Origin: Trichomonas tenax
Lineage: Eukaryota; Parabasalia; Trichomonadida; Trichomonadidae
Direction of reading: 5' to 3'
NCBI GenBank assembly: GCA_023091735.1
Contig: JALKBU010000069.1
Location: 1-64,000 of the forward strand
Length of the DNA stretch: 64,000 nt
Part shown: positions 52,382 to 62,277 of the stretch, in pieces
How the letters are laid out: every line of letters begins with the position of its first letter
Numbering within the stretch: position 1 is the first letter of the stretch
The notes under the pieces: model-generated
Told to the model about the DNA's origin: nothing
What the model saw: the letters and a program-made list of their open reading frames with translations, nothing else
The model's database searches: none
Position numbers and translations under genes: made by a program

Positions 52382-53728
52382 ATGTCTGGCGGAATTCTCA
52401 ACCAACCGGAGAGAGTTCTCAGCAGGATATTCGAGCTTGTCAACAAGACCAGGGCTGAGTACGGTCTTCAGTCACTTATCTTCAGCAAAGAGCTTTCCTT
52501 CCTTGCTGGCACGCATTCAATCGACATGTCTCGGCATGATGTGCCTGTTGGTCACGCGAACTACGCAGTGAGGGAGTCGCAGGTTCCACTTGCGCTGGCT
52601 TTTTCAGAAAATGTCGCGTCATGTGATCCATGTGATGACCCAGGAAAGACAATAATGCTCTGCTGGCTGAAAAAAGCAACGAGCTTTTCGCGTATACAGG
52701 GCGATTACACACATACGGGTATCGGTGTCGCTGAAAATGCGAATGGAAATTGGTTTTGTACGCAAATATTTGCAACATTTAAAGCAAAGATATCCAAAAA
52801 GGATTCTATTCTTATATCAGGAAGATTTGTAAATTCAATTAGAAGAAAAAATCAAATGTCTCCACTGATAATGTCAATTCCTCCAGCATCGACGCTTCTG
52901 GGTCTTAAAAGGAAAAACACAACTGTACTGACGCAACTATCGCCGTCTTCAGTCAAAAGTTTGTTCGATGAATGCATAGAAGCTAATTTTATTTACGAAT
53001 CAATTCCAAAATCAGAAATTCCGCCAATTGAAGATTTTCTTAAGATTATTCAAGACAGCAAAACATATACGAAAGTGATTCTTAAAGAATACACACATGT
53101 TTCATTTTTAGTTGATTCAATCAATGAAAAAGAAGTTGGCTGCGCTTTGCTTTTAGCAAACTGCAATTACATTAAAGTTAAAATACCGAAAATTTATATG
53201 ACATATCCATTTGCCTGCAAGATATTACATTATTTAAATGATTATAGAAAATACAAAGGAAGAAAGCCAGTTATTATCTCACTTCAATGGTGCGAATTGG
53301 CGCAGAGATACTGCGATAAATTATGCAAAAAAGAAACCGACATGGAAACGAGAAAGATTCAATCTAAAATACACAGAATGTTTCCATCTGCTCGAGTTAA
53401 TGTCGGCGTGTATTTAATCCCATGGACGCAAGACCCAGTCCAAGAGATTTTCTTGATGTGGATTTCACACTCAATTGGGAAGCAAATCATGTTAGAGGAT
53501 GATTTTAAAACTCTTGGATTTGGAATTCAAGCAGAACCAAATTTGTTTATTTACACGACAAGAATTATTGGATATAAGGATGTTTCTCCAGATAAGTTGA
53601 ATGATGAATATTTTGCAACGAAAGGAAGAAAAGAACTCAAGCTTGGCAATCTTACTTCAGATGAGGATGAAGAGAGTGGTTATAGAAGCTCCTTCGTTCA
53701 AATGCCAAACTTCAATGTTTTTAATTGA
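52382..53728 (+). CDS. Two-domain CAP (SCP/TAPS) protein, no signal peptide
   Basis: From ATG 52382 it has 448 residues; the frame is open upstream only from a TTG. Residues 5-140 form a CAP domain: LVNKTRAEYGLQSLIFSKEL, VGHANY with the first His, FSENVA with Glu, YTHTGIGVA with the second His, so the conserved cavity residues are present. Residues 290-420 resemble a second CAP domain (KILHYLNDYRKYKGRKP, ITLQWCELAQRYCDKL-like, NVGVYLIPW, HSIGKQIML, KTLGFGIQ) in which His is lost. There is no signal peptide, so it is probably cytosolic, like animal GLIPR2/GAPR-1 rather than secreted CRISPs. GAPR-1 binds Golgi membranes; function here is unknown. Confidence 0.8.
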   Translation: MSGGILNQPERVLSRIFELVNKTRAEYGLQSLIFSKELSFLAGTHSIDMSRHDVPVGHANYAVRESQVPLALAFSENVASCDPCDDPGKTIMLCWLKKATSFSRIQGDYTHTGIGVAENANGNWFCTQIFATFKAKISKKDSILISGRFVNSIRRKNQMSPLIMSIPPASTLLGLKRKNTTVLTQLSPSSVKSLFDECIEANFIYESIPKSEIPPIEDFLKIIQDSKTYTKVILKEYTHVSFLVDSINEKEVGCALLLANCNYIKVKIPKIYMTYPFACKILHYLNDYRKYKGRKPVIISLQWCELAQRYCDKLCKKETDMETRKIQSKIHRMFPSARVNVGVYLIPWTQDPVQEIFLMWISHSIGKQIMLEDDFKTLGFGIQAEPNLFIYTTRIIGYKDVSPDKLNDEYFATKGRKELKLGNLTSDEDEESGYRSSFVQMPNFNVFN

Positions 53729-54391
53729 TAGATATTTGCGAATTTACTGTTATTAATCATGTATTTTTAATAAATCTGTTATATTTATGTTCAACTCATA
53801 GCATTTTCAGCTCACAAAGCAAAATAACATTTTTCTTAACAAAATAATCTGAAAGTGTTGTTCTTATATAGGAAAACAACATTGCCATATAATAGCACTG
53901 ATTGGTAGGATAGATATATTTAAATAGCAAAGATGGTTCCCAATGAAAACAAGATTATAATTAAGATTCATTTAATCATTAGAATCGACTTTGTAATACT
54001 TTATGCATATCATATAGTTGACGAGTATGATCATGTAATGAGGAATGTATTGTTTAGAAGCGAATATTATATTTTGATGCCATTTTATTTCTTCTTATTT
54101 AGAGGCCAGTTCGAAAATTCATTCCATAAAAGAATGAATTACATCGATTAAAGTCATTATTTTTATCCAATTCCATAACTTTGAATTTGGAAAAAATATA
54201 TTCCAAATAGAAATGCTATATCTATCAACAAAAAGTGAATCTTATATAAATTTAAAGCTAGACATGAAATATTACAGAATAATATAAAAATTTGATCAAA
54301 TTTCTCAACACTGAGCGTCTCTAAACCATATAAAGGACTTTCCTGTGAGCAAAAATCCACAACCTGTTAAAGTTCAAAATCATTATTATAA
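53729..54391. other. Intergenic spacer, small ORF only
   Basis: A 72-codon frame at 53933-54151 (MVPNENKIIIKIHL) has no recognised domain and could be chance in AT-rich DNA. The region just before 54392 contains the initiator TCATTATTATAAATG (54380-54394) for the next gene. Confidence 0.4.
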
Positions 54392-55156
54392 ATGACAACT
54401 GCATTGAATGATGGTTTATTTTCAGAAGTTGAGTCCAGCTCAGTCTTTGTTATGCTGCGTTCCACGCCACCTGGAACAGCACCGATTAAAGTGAAAATCG
54501 AGTACTTTGCTCCATTAATTTGCTTCCTTTTGGTTATGCTCTATTTAATTAATGGATTATTCTACTTCTGGCAGGGACGATACATAGGATATATACCATC
54601 ACCATCTGAAATATCGACCGACTCTTATCAAATTCATCTAGCTTCTACGATTTATCCGTTGTGCGGCGTTATCCTTTCATTATTGTTAACTCTCCGTGCA
54701 TCTTACATCGACCTTGCTGCTAAGACACAAATATTGCACGCTCGTATTCTTCGTTTCTTGTCAATATTTATTTCAATAACTTTAATTTTCTGCGGATGTT
54801 TCTCTGTTGCCGACAACAAGTTTATTCATAACTTTTCATTCGTTATTCTCACAGCTTCATTAATTGTTTACGAGGTAACTTCGTTATTATTCCTCGTCAA
54901 AATTACTCCAATCGTTTTGACTGTGGCAAGAGCAGTTATTTTGATTGGCATGTTGGGGCTGACAATATACATGCACGTTTTGAATCGTGGAACAACAATT
55001 CAGGCTTTAAATCACTTTGCAATCAGCGAATATGTTGTTATTGCTTGTATCCTTCTTGTTTTGATCTCAATAGCATATGAACTCTCAAAGATCATCCTTG
55101 ATATTGTTGTTATCCAAGATCCGAATTCAGTATATGAAGGTAATATTGAAAATTAG
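54392..55156 (+). CDS. Frag1/DRAM/Sfk1-like six-helix membrane protein
   Basis: 254 residues, cytosolic N-terminus of about 35 residues then about six hydrophobic helices. The sequence GYIPSPSEISTD after helix one, and HFAISEYVVIACILLVLISIAYELS in the last helix, fit the Frag1/DRAM/Sfk1 family (which shows PxIS after helix one and a xxEWxxVxxxxxFxxSxxYEF last helix). These proteins act in GPI-anchor lipid remodelling (Cwh43 N-terminal part) or in lysosomal autophagy regulation (DRAM). I would only claim the family. The start has a perfect initiator TCATTATT 12 nt upstream. Confidence 0.6.
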   Translation: MTTALNDGLFSEVESSSVFVMLRSTPPGTAPIKVKIEYFAPLICFLLVMLYLINGLFYFWQGRYIGYIPSPSEISTDSYQIHLASTIYPLCGVILSLLLTLRASYIDLAAKTQILHARILRFLSIFISITLIFCGCFSVADNKFIHNFSFVILTASLIVYEVTSLLFLVKITPIVLTVARAVILIGMLGLTIYMHVLNRGTTIQALNHFAISEYVVIACILLVLISIAYELSKIILDIVVIQDPNSVYEGNIEN

Positions 55157-55338
55157 AAAAATGTTATTTTAATTTTATTACTTAGGCGGTAAGTATATAA
55201 AAGAGCTATTTAATTTCGAAGTTGATTTATTTTTGCCAAATTTTACATGACATAGATATATTTTACACGACATAATCTCAAATTACATGTCAACAATAAA
55301 TAGATTTGTTAAAGTGTACGTTTAAGAAAGAAATCTAA
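55157..55338 (+). promoter_or_regulatory. Three phased TTTACATGACA motifs
   Basis: Copies start at 55243 (TTTACATGACA), 55263 (TTTACACGACA) and 55283 (ATTACATGTCA), both spacings being 20 bp. All face the coiled-coil gene whose ATG is at 55339, 46-96 bp away. Confidence 0.6.
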
Positions 55339-55932
55339 ATGAATAAAACATCCAAAAAGACAGTAAAGGGACAGAAATGCATCAAGAACCCACAAGAAAT
55401 CAACGACATATTCTTCCAGAGAGCCTTTAGTTTACTATTTAATCAACTAAACAATGAAGAAGAACCAATTAATTTCATTTCTGTTCCACCAATGAAAGAT
55501 AACGCGGAAGGAAAGGCAGAAGTCAAAAATTCATTCAATTCTCGTATTACTGAGATCAGAGTTAAGAGAAATTTCGAAAATAATGTGAATTCACATGATG
55601 AAGAAGAGAAAAAGCTCGAAAAGAGAATGAAATCTCTTGAAAAGCAAGTAAAGAACAACAGTGATAGCATTGAAAGCGCATTTGAGAAAGAAGATGTTGC
55701 AAGACCAGAAATTCCAGCATACATCGCCCACGAGCAAGAAGATCAAGAAAAGCTCAGAACAAAACGTCGCTCAGAGAACAGAAAAGGCATTGACATTGCT
55801 AGCACAGTGAAACAGTTCGAGCAAAGGCTGAAAAATTCAGAAGAAGCAGGAAAAGAAAATGCACTCAAGCGTCGTTCTCGTCTTGAAGGTAGGAAGATCA
55901 AAGCACCACAGCCTCCTGCACCAAAAGAATGA
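55339..55932 (+). CDS. Coiled-coil protein of unknown function
   Basis: 197 residues, very rich in Lys, Glu and Asn. Residues 75-165 are strongly helical and coiled-coil prone (EEEKKLEKRMKSLEKQV, STVKQFEQRLKNSEEA). The N-terminus has a short folded-looking segment (IFFQRAFSLLFNQL). It ends in a proline-rich tail, APQPPAPKE. No signal peptide or membrane helix. The family is not recognised; cytoskeletal or scaffold proteins of trichomonads often look like this, but nothing here is specific. Its promoter carries the phased motif trio. Confidence 0.7.
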   Translation: MNKTSKKTVKGQKCIKNPQEINDIFFQRAFSLLFNQLNNEEEPINFISVPPMKDNAEGKAEVKNSFNSRITEIRVKRNFENNVNSHDEEEKKLEKRMKSLEKQVKNNSDSIESAFEKEDVARPEIPAYIAHEQEDQEKLRTKRRSENRKGIDIASTVKQFEQRLKNSEEAGKENALKRRSRLEGRKIKAPQPPAPKE

Positions 55933-56145
55933 AATCATAATAATCCCATTCAAATGATAAGTTTTGTTGTTAATAAATCATATAATTCATAGCAAACATT
56001 GTTTTAACTTGATTCAATCAAACTATTGCAGGATAATACAATAAACATGCTTTCGCAATGCTATATTTCGAAAGATAGAATATTCTTTGATAATTCTGAA
56101 AAATAAATTTCAATATGCCATTCAAAAATAAAGAAATTACGAGTT

Positions 56146-56217
56146 GGGGGTGTGGCTCAGTGGTAGAGTGCGTCTTTAGCATAGATGAGGCCGGGGGTTC
56201 GATTCCCCTCACCTCCA
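56146..56217 (+). tRNA. tRNA-Ala (AGC)
   Basis: 72 nt with a complete cloverleaf. The acceptor GGGGGTG pairs with CACCTCC (one G-U); the D-arm is in GGCTCAGTGGTAGAGTG; anticodon stem CGTCT/AGATG surrounds loop TTAGCAT with anticodon AGC; and T-loop TTCGATT is flanked by GGGGG/CCCCT. The A box GTGGCTCAGTGG and the B box GGTTCGATTCC are intact. No intron. A TTTTT run directly after the discriminator A (56217) is a polymerase III terminator. Decodes alanine GCU. Confidence 0.95.
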
Positions 56218-56527
56218 TTTTTGCATCATTAGTGAATAAAAGTGACAATTAATTTCTATTTTTTGAATGAAGAATTCTTTCTTCAATATGAATGTCGAGG
56301 AGCTAGAAATTCCTGATTAGTATAGAATATAGATTGATTTTATGCGACACATGAATGAAAATCAGCTGTGATAAAAGTAAATTCAAAAAAAATATAATTA
56401 TATGATATCTTACACTGATTGTGTTTTTTATATGATATGAAAGAGATTCTTCGTTTGCATTTGTGTTCAATGTAAGATCAAAGAATAAAAAGAAGCATGT
56501 ATTGAAAGGAAAAAGTAACAAATAATT

Positions 56528-59002
56528 TTATAATTTCTCGATATATTGAAGAACAACATTAGCAGAGTCAGTTAAAAATGGTTTGTCTGAATGAATTGCC
56601 ACGTTGATCAAGTTCTTCACGATTGGCCTGTTCAACATGACATTCACCTTCCGTCCGAAGCTCCTTATTATAGCTTCTAGCAGCAATATTCCCTCATAAA
56701 GAACATTTCCGTCAACTACATCGAAGCTTACGATTTTCTCGAAAACTCTGTAGAACTTGGAAACGCTCTTATCACCTCCAGGGAGATCTGCTAGAATCGG
56801 AACTATATTCTGATAACAATTGAGGATGCCCAAGAAGTGATCTTCCTCGAGTAACGAAGAATGAACAGCTTCATCGAGCTCGGAAAGTAGGCGTTCGAGC
56901 CACTGATGGCAAGCAGGGACTGTACGCAATGCAACTTCACCAAGAGCAGAGAAAACTGTAGATTTATCCGCTTGGACTAACATATCTCGGTGTAATGCTT
57001 CAAATAAAGTTCCAATAATCTGTTCATCGACTTCACCGAGAGAGCCGAAAACAGAATAAAGATCACCAACAAGGACAGATGTTGGTGCAATAAAATCATC
57101 AGTTGGGAGGCGCTGCATGACAAGATTCAAAACGACTTCCATATATGGACTGAAGTCGCCCTGAAGAGCGCGTGCAACAGCTCCAATAGCAGGAAGAATT
57201 TCTGTTGTGAGATCTGAGTTATGCATATTAAGAAGGTTGAGGAGCATCTCCATGAGACGACAGCTATATTGAATCATCGCATGACCAATATTCATAACAA
57301 TTGCTTGTATTGTTGAAATCAACCAGATGTAATGGCTGATCGGATCCTTGGATGTTGCATTGCTCTGCATAAGTTGGTCGAGAGCATTCATGACGTTAAC
57401 CAAGAGATTGTTGTATGATTCGACAATATTCATTGGTGTTTGAGCTATCAAACGATTCAAAGCTCCGTAGGCAGCGCTGATACTCTCCTGCCCATATAGT
57501 GTAGCGGTGCGCATGAAAACAAGTGCAAGCTGATCAAAGTTTGCAGATAATATTGTTGTTTCCTCTTCTGGAGAAAAATTACCGAAAACATTACCAAGGA
57601 GCCAGCAGCTTCTTGTATATATTGGACATGATGATGTCATCACATTTGTAACTTTTGTGATAATTAATGCAAATCTTTCTTCATCTTGTGAAAGATCAGG
57701 AATCTGTTCACACATGATTCCAAGAGACCACATCGCAATGTTCACAATATGAGTGACAGAATCTTCAAGCAAGCTCGTAAACACGTTAAATGTTTCTAAA
57801 ATCGTTTCTGTGTTGATGAAACAGTCCATGCGTGTGGAGGCCAGAAGGAACAGAGCTGAAGTGTATCTAAGTCTCCAGTCATTATCTGATATATTATCTT
57901 TAACAAATGCGATAAGAGGTTCAAGGCAGTCTTCGCCGACAGCTTGAGTGAGAGCAACGAGACAATTGAAAGCTGCGCTTCCTGGCTCTCTTTCTAAGTC
58001 TGAATCTATTTCTAATGGGTCGAATGACGCGATTGTTGTTGCAAGAGGCTCGAAGAAGTTAGCAAATGCCTCCCTCGAATAGCACTTATCGATATTATCG
58101 CTTCTCATGTTTCTTTCCTTTTCGACTTTACCAACAATTTGCCACAAAATGCAAGATTCGATTATTCTATTTTCATTTTCCGATTGCATATCTGCTTCTG
58201 TTATATGGAATATAGTTTCCATGTATTCCTCGAACAAAACGAAGTGTTTCTCGAGTAAATTTTCTAATATCTTATATCCATCCAAGAAAAGTTCCTCATG
58301 TTGGATGTAATCGAAGAGAATGTGCATTAAATCCTCTTTCGACTGCTGGAACGAAAATACTCTGTAAAAGAAGTCTGTCGCATTTGTTAAAGTATTAACA
58401 ACGATTCTTAACGATTTTTCAAAAAACGGATTGCGCATAATAGTCAAAAATAGGTTAAATATCGAAAGTGTTAAGCCGTGAAGCGATGTTATCTGTTTAA
58501 TGTTGATTCCTTCTTTCATTTCATTAATTTTTTCAACAAAATACTCGATAGTATACAAGGCTGCATTTTTCTGGAACTCTACTTGTGATTCTGTTGTAAT
58601 TTGTATGAGTTCATTGAATTGATCGAAATATTGATTTTTGGATAATTCGACAGCGTAAAATACGCCCAAAAGATTGGATGCTTGTTGCGTTAAATCAGAC
58701 GAACCTTCAAATATAGCGTTTGTAGCGGCAACACGTAAAAGCTCGTGGACTGAATTATCAAATTGGAACCAATAATCGACGAATTTTATCAATGCATTGA
58801 TATCCCTCGGCACAATCTCCTTGTAGAGGAAAACTGCGCATACTTTTCTAGTAATTTCGGACTTTTCGGGCGATGCAAGATGATTTATAAGGGCGATCAC
58901 GAAATTTAAGGGATCCTGCTCCTTAAATTCTATCAGTTTACGCGTTGCCGTGTAATCTGTTGCATAATATTGGTCTAAAAGGACCTCTAAATTAAAATCC
59001 AT
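56528..59002 (-). CDS. Importin-beta-like karyopherin
   Basis: 824 residues from ATG 59002; an in-frame TTG six codons upstream is ignored. The protein is built of helical HEAT-like repeats throughout. The N-terminal part (LLDQYYATDYTATRKLIEF, then VIALINHLASPEKSEITRKVCAVFLYKEIV) matches the family pattern in which a short first repeat is followed by RxxAAxxLKNxI. Blocks such as WRLRYTSALFLLA, VNIAMWSLGIMCEQIP and RSCWLLGNVF are typical of the karyopherin-beta1 (Kpn B1/transportin) repeats. Karyopherin betas carry cargo through nuclear pores in exchange with Ran-GTP. Head to head with an importin-alpha-like gene 1.8 kb away. The subfamily (importin-beta1, transportin or importin-4/5) is not fixed. 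Confidence 0.85.
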   Translation of the reverse strand: MDFNLEVLLDQYYATDYTATRKLIEFKEQDPLNFVIALINHLASPEKSEITRKVCAVFLYKEIVPRDINALIKFVDYWFQFDNSVHELLRVAATNAIFEGSSDLTQQASNLLGVFYAVELSKNQYFDQFNELIQITTESQVEFQKNAALYTIEYFVEKINEMKEGINIKQITSLHGLTLSIFNLFLTIMRNPFFEKSLRIVVNTLTNATDFFYRVFSFQQSKEDLMHILFDYIQHEELFLDGYKILENLLEKHFVLFEEYMETIFHITEADMQSENENRIIESCILWQIVGKVEKERNMRSDNIDKCYSREAFANFFEPLATTIASFDPLEIDSDLEREPGSAAFNCLVALTQAVGEDCLEPLIAFVKDNISDNDWRLRYTSALFLLASTRMDCFINTETILETFNVFTSLLEDSVTHIVNIAMWSLGIMCEQIPDLSQDEERFALIITKVTNVMTSSCPIYTRSCWLLGNVFGNFSPEEETTILSANFDQLALVFMRTATLYGQESISAAYGALNRLIAQTPMNIVESYNNLLVNVMNALDQLMQSNATSKDPISHYIWLISTIQAIVMNIGHAMIQYSCRLMEMLLNLLNMHNSDLTTEILPAIGAVARALQGDFSPYMEVVLNLVMQRLPTDDFIAPTSVLVGDLYSVFGSLGEVDEQIIGTLFEALHRDMLVQADKSTVFSALGEVALRTVPACHQWLERLLSELDEAVHSSLLEEDHFLGILNCYQNIVPILADLPGGDKSVSKFYRVFEKIVSFDVVDGNVLYEGILLLEAIIRSFGRKVNVMLNRPIVKNLINVAIHSDKPFLTDSANVVLQYIEKL

Positions 59003-59986
59003 AATATTGGAATTCCTCAAAAAAATTTACTTAAAGAAGGGCAGTTCAAACCTTTCAATTTTTGTATTGGATGAATAACCCTCATTTATTGATTCTATCG
59101 TTCATTTTTAGTGCTTGGATTTTAAGCTTCAAAATAGAATATATGGCTCATGCAAATTCTAAACATCACATAATTATGGAGAAAATAATGATCGATTTTG
59201 ATATTCTGATATTTTAGGTATTAAATGTTGTTTTCTTTATCCAAACTTTGTACTTAAGGTAAGAAAGTTTAGGTTAGCGAAACCCTTCATTATGAACGAA
59301 TATTTTCATTTCATGGGCTTATTCTTGTTGTGCGTGTTACTAAAACTTAGAAATTGAGGAATTTAAAGCAAATATTTCCATGCGCTATCACTAGTACAAC
59401 ATGGGGTTGCTTGTAATTAGCTATCACATTTGTCAAAGTGATAGAAATATAAATTCAATCCTTTCAACAAGAAAAGTTCATGGTTTTGAAAATACTCTCA
59501 TAATACAGGAATAAAAACAATGCGCATAAGTGTCAAAGTCCCATCTTAATCAACACAAGCATAATATTAAACAAAAGAGCATATACCATTGCAGAGACGT
59601 TCTAAGACAGCAACAAAAAAGCATCATTTTGGTAAAGCAGTTTGTAACAGAAAATGTTGTTTTCGATATGTCACGTATGAAATTTGCGAGAAATTTTTGA
59701 ACCACTCAGTTGCTTGTTTGTTTTCACCAGTAGCTTTGCAGTGATCGCAGGAGTATATGATTACATTTTAAATGCATCTATTTAATCTTTTTTATGGAAG
59801 ATATTTCATGAATTAACTATATATTCGATATTTTGTCTTATAACTCATATAATATATTCTATATAGTATTGCAAGTTTTTGCAAATTAAAGTTATCTTGA
59901 AATCTCACATATTTAATGCCAGAATAACACAATAAAGTGAATGTCAAGTTATAACAGGGAGGCTCAACCATAATTTATTAATGAAA
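59003..59986. other. Intergenic AT-rich DNA between importin genes
   Basis: No gene or repeat recognised up to the tRNA-like gene. Confidence 0.4.
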
Positions 59987-60097
59987 AGGGGCTTAGTACA
60001 ACGGAAGTACATTGATAACATCAAGCAATCTTCATTTCGAAGAAAATCTATGATATCCTATTATTCAAGGATCAGGGTTCGACTCCCTGAGCCCCTA
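59987..60097 (+). tRNA. tRNA-like gene with about 39-nt insertion, identity unassigned
   Basis: Acceptor AGGGGCT (59987-59993) pairs perfectly with AGCCCCT (60090-60096), then A. D-arm GTAC/GTAC with A14, GG and A21 in place forms a good A box (TTAGTACAACGG). The T-arm CAGGG-TTCGACT-CCCTG gives a B box GGTTCGACTCC. A run of T's after 60097 can terminate Pol III. Between D- and T-arms are 62 nt where 23 are normal, so about 39 are extra: an intron after the anticodon is the obvious idea. I cannot place a standard anticodon loop with U33: the counted position gives CAT (Met) but with A at 33. So the amino acid is not assigned and a pseudogene remains possible. Confidence 0.6.
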
Positions 60098-60816
60098 ATT
60101 TTTTTCTTTTTATATTATTAACAACTTATTCATCAGATTGTTTCCAAATAATACTACGCATGTATATAAATCACATAAGAGTCTTCGGTTCTTCTAGAAA
60201 CGTTGATGATTCCTTTCAGATATGAAATTTATATAATATAACTTTTTTTCAAGCTATATAATATATGAAAAATTATAGATTTTATGTGCAGAATGGTTTC
60301 TTTTCTGTATGAGCAGCAAAATACGTTTTGCCTATGTTAGAATTAATATTTCAAGAAATCCATATTATGGATGATTAGAATTTATAAAGAGAAGATGCAA
60401 GTCTGTTCATTTGAATAGTTACTTATGATATTGGGTTATATCTTAAGCTTGAAAACAAGAACGTTTAACAGGAATGTTCTAATTCATGTACTTGAATAGA
60501 TGCTCATGAAGAGATGTTACAATTAAATTTGCAGCATTCAGATACGTTGAGAAACAATTTTCAAATTGAAAATATAAAACATAGATCTTTCATTCACATG
60601 CCACAGCAGTCAGCATCAGACAGAGTGTCAATTGACTCAGTTTATGCCACCGAGTGAAAAACTAAATGCATAAATTAAACCAATTTAGATATAAAAAGTG
60701 CCAAAATGGGTTAAATTTTCATAGCTATCGTTCATTTTGAAATGTTGGTGTTTTATAATTTCCCAGTACACGAAAATCGAAAATCAAAATCTAAAAGCGA
60801 TTCAATTTTTTTCTAG
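60098..60816. other. Spacer before the importin-alpha-like gene
   Basis: AT-rich, no gene seen. AAAAAGTGCCAAAATGGG is near 60697-60715, and the initiator TCAATTTTTTTCTAGATG lies at 60802-60819. Confidence 0.4.
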
Positions 60817-62277
60817 ATGACTCAGAAGAAAGATTTCAGCAATTTCAAAAAGCTTCAAAGCACCGGTGCTGATCTCACGTGTTACTCGGTCGAACTTGCG
60901 CAAGAGAGGTCGACGCGTTCTTTGACTCTAAGACGCGCATTGAGGCCTACGATTGCTGGAGTTCTCGGTAGAAGGGGTCCTGCGTCAAATAGAGCGTTGC
61001 TTTTTGATCCTTCGAAGTACCCGTTCTTGATTCCGGACGTTGCTGTGCAAACTTTGACTTCTGGAAATCCAACATCGATTTCCCAGTTCGCTTCTAACAT
61101 TTTGACTTGCTCCAAGGCATCTCCTAAGTTTTTATCAACTCTTGCAACATCACAACAAGTTTGTGACGCACTCAATAACGCTTTTCACGAAGATTTACCA
61201 GAATCATCGATCATAAATCTAATTGACATATACACAGCGATATTTCCTCTCGCGGACACACTGAAGGAAGCTTATATCGACGGAGGAATTATAGAAAATG
61301 TTATCGAATATTTAAACTGCGATTCTGCTGCGTTAGCGTGCAACGCGATATTACTGATCAAATCTTTATGCGATGCATCGGTTTATGCACGTGATTCAGT
61401 CTTAACTTTCGGAGTTCACACAATGTTAATGAACATTGCTGAGACTTCAACCGACGAAACTACAGTTATCGATGCCTGCAGATCATTGGCATCAGTTTTC
61501 GCGTCTACAGAACAGATTGATTCGAGTATTTTAACAGATTCAGTTATGCCATTAAATAGATTGCTTGGTTTACCATATCCTGCTGCTGTATGTTCAATTC
61601 TCAACGCATACGTTTCAATCACAACACATTTACCAAATGTTATCATGGACATTTTCGAAAGCGGAATTGTCCCAACAATTATTGGAATGCTTGAGAATGA
61701 GGAACTCGTAGCAAGTGTTCTTCCACTTATTGGCAACTTATGCGCGAGTCATCCATCACATATTCAACAGATGTTCGAACTCGATCTTATTGCTCATTTG
61801 ACGCCTCTAATGTCAACACCGCATTGCGGTGATGTGTTTTTCGTCTTTTCTAACTTAGTCACAACAGTTCCAAACCTTATTATGCCATTCTTCGATTCTG
61901 CGTTCATCGAATCAGCAATTGAAGTTGCGACAAACTCACAGTACGATATCAAGAAGGAGGTGGTATACTTTATTGCCACTTTCATCATCCATTTACCAAC
62001 AGAAAGCCTTGTTTCCTTCATCAGATCAGACGTCATCGATTTGATCCTTGAAATGCTCAATTGTGGTGTTATTGCCACTGTGCAGTCTTGCCTGGAGGCA
62101 ATCCAGAAGTTTGCCTTGGCCATAAATGTCGGGGAAGCAGATTCCTCACTGATATCTGAAGATCAATGGGAAGATTTGCATTTCGGACTCGAACAAATCG
62201 CTGAGAAGGCTCCACAATCCGTGAAGGAAAAGGCTGTCTACCTGATGGAAAAAATTGAGTCAATGTGGGAAAAGTAA
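60817..62277 (+). CDS. Importin-alpha-like armadillo-repeat protein
   Basis: 486 residues, ATG 60817, with initiator TCAATTTT 15 nt before it. Residues 1-55 are basic (KDFSNFKKLQSTG, RSLTLRRALRPTIAGVLGRRG) and resemble a degenerate importin-beta-binding (IBB) region. The rest is armadillo repeats of about 42 residues (for example ESSIINLIDIYTAIFP, GIVPTIIGMLENEELVASVLPLIGNLCASHPS, DVFFVFSNLVTTVPNLI). This is the importin-alpha architecture, the adaptor that binds classical nuclear localisation signals and joins importin beta. The acidic tryptophan-asparagine NLS pocket is not clearly conserved, so it may be a divergent paralogue or other armadillo protein. Its divergent neighbour encodes an importin-beta-like protein. 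Confidence 0.7.
   Translation: MTQKKDFSNFKKLQSTGADLTCYSVELAQERSTRSLTLRRALRPTIAGVLGRRGPASNRALLFDPSKYPFLIPDVAVQTLTSGNPTSISQFASNILTCSKASPKFLSTLATSQQVCDALNNAFHEDLPESSIINLIDIYTAIFPLADTLKEAYIDGGIIENVIEYLNCDSAALACNAILLIKSLCDASVYARDSVLTFGVHTMLMNIAETSTDETTVIDACRSLASVFASTEQIDSSILTDSVMPLNRLLGLPYPAAVCSILNAYVSITTHLPNVIMDIFESGIVPTIIGMLENEELVASVLPLIGNLCASHPSHIQQMFELDLIAHLTPLMSTPHCGDVFFVFSNLVTTVPNLIMPFFDSAFIESAIEVATNSQYDIKKEVVYFIATFIIHLPTESLVSFIRSDVIDLILEMLNCGVIATVQSCLEAIQKFALAINVGEADSSLISEDQWEDLHFGLEQIAEKAPQSVKEKAVYLMEKIESMWEK

Noticed and set aside
53933..54151. 72-codon ORF as a gene
   Set aside because: No domain, AT-driven composition, and no initiator directly upstream.
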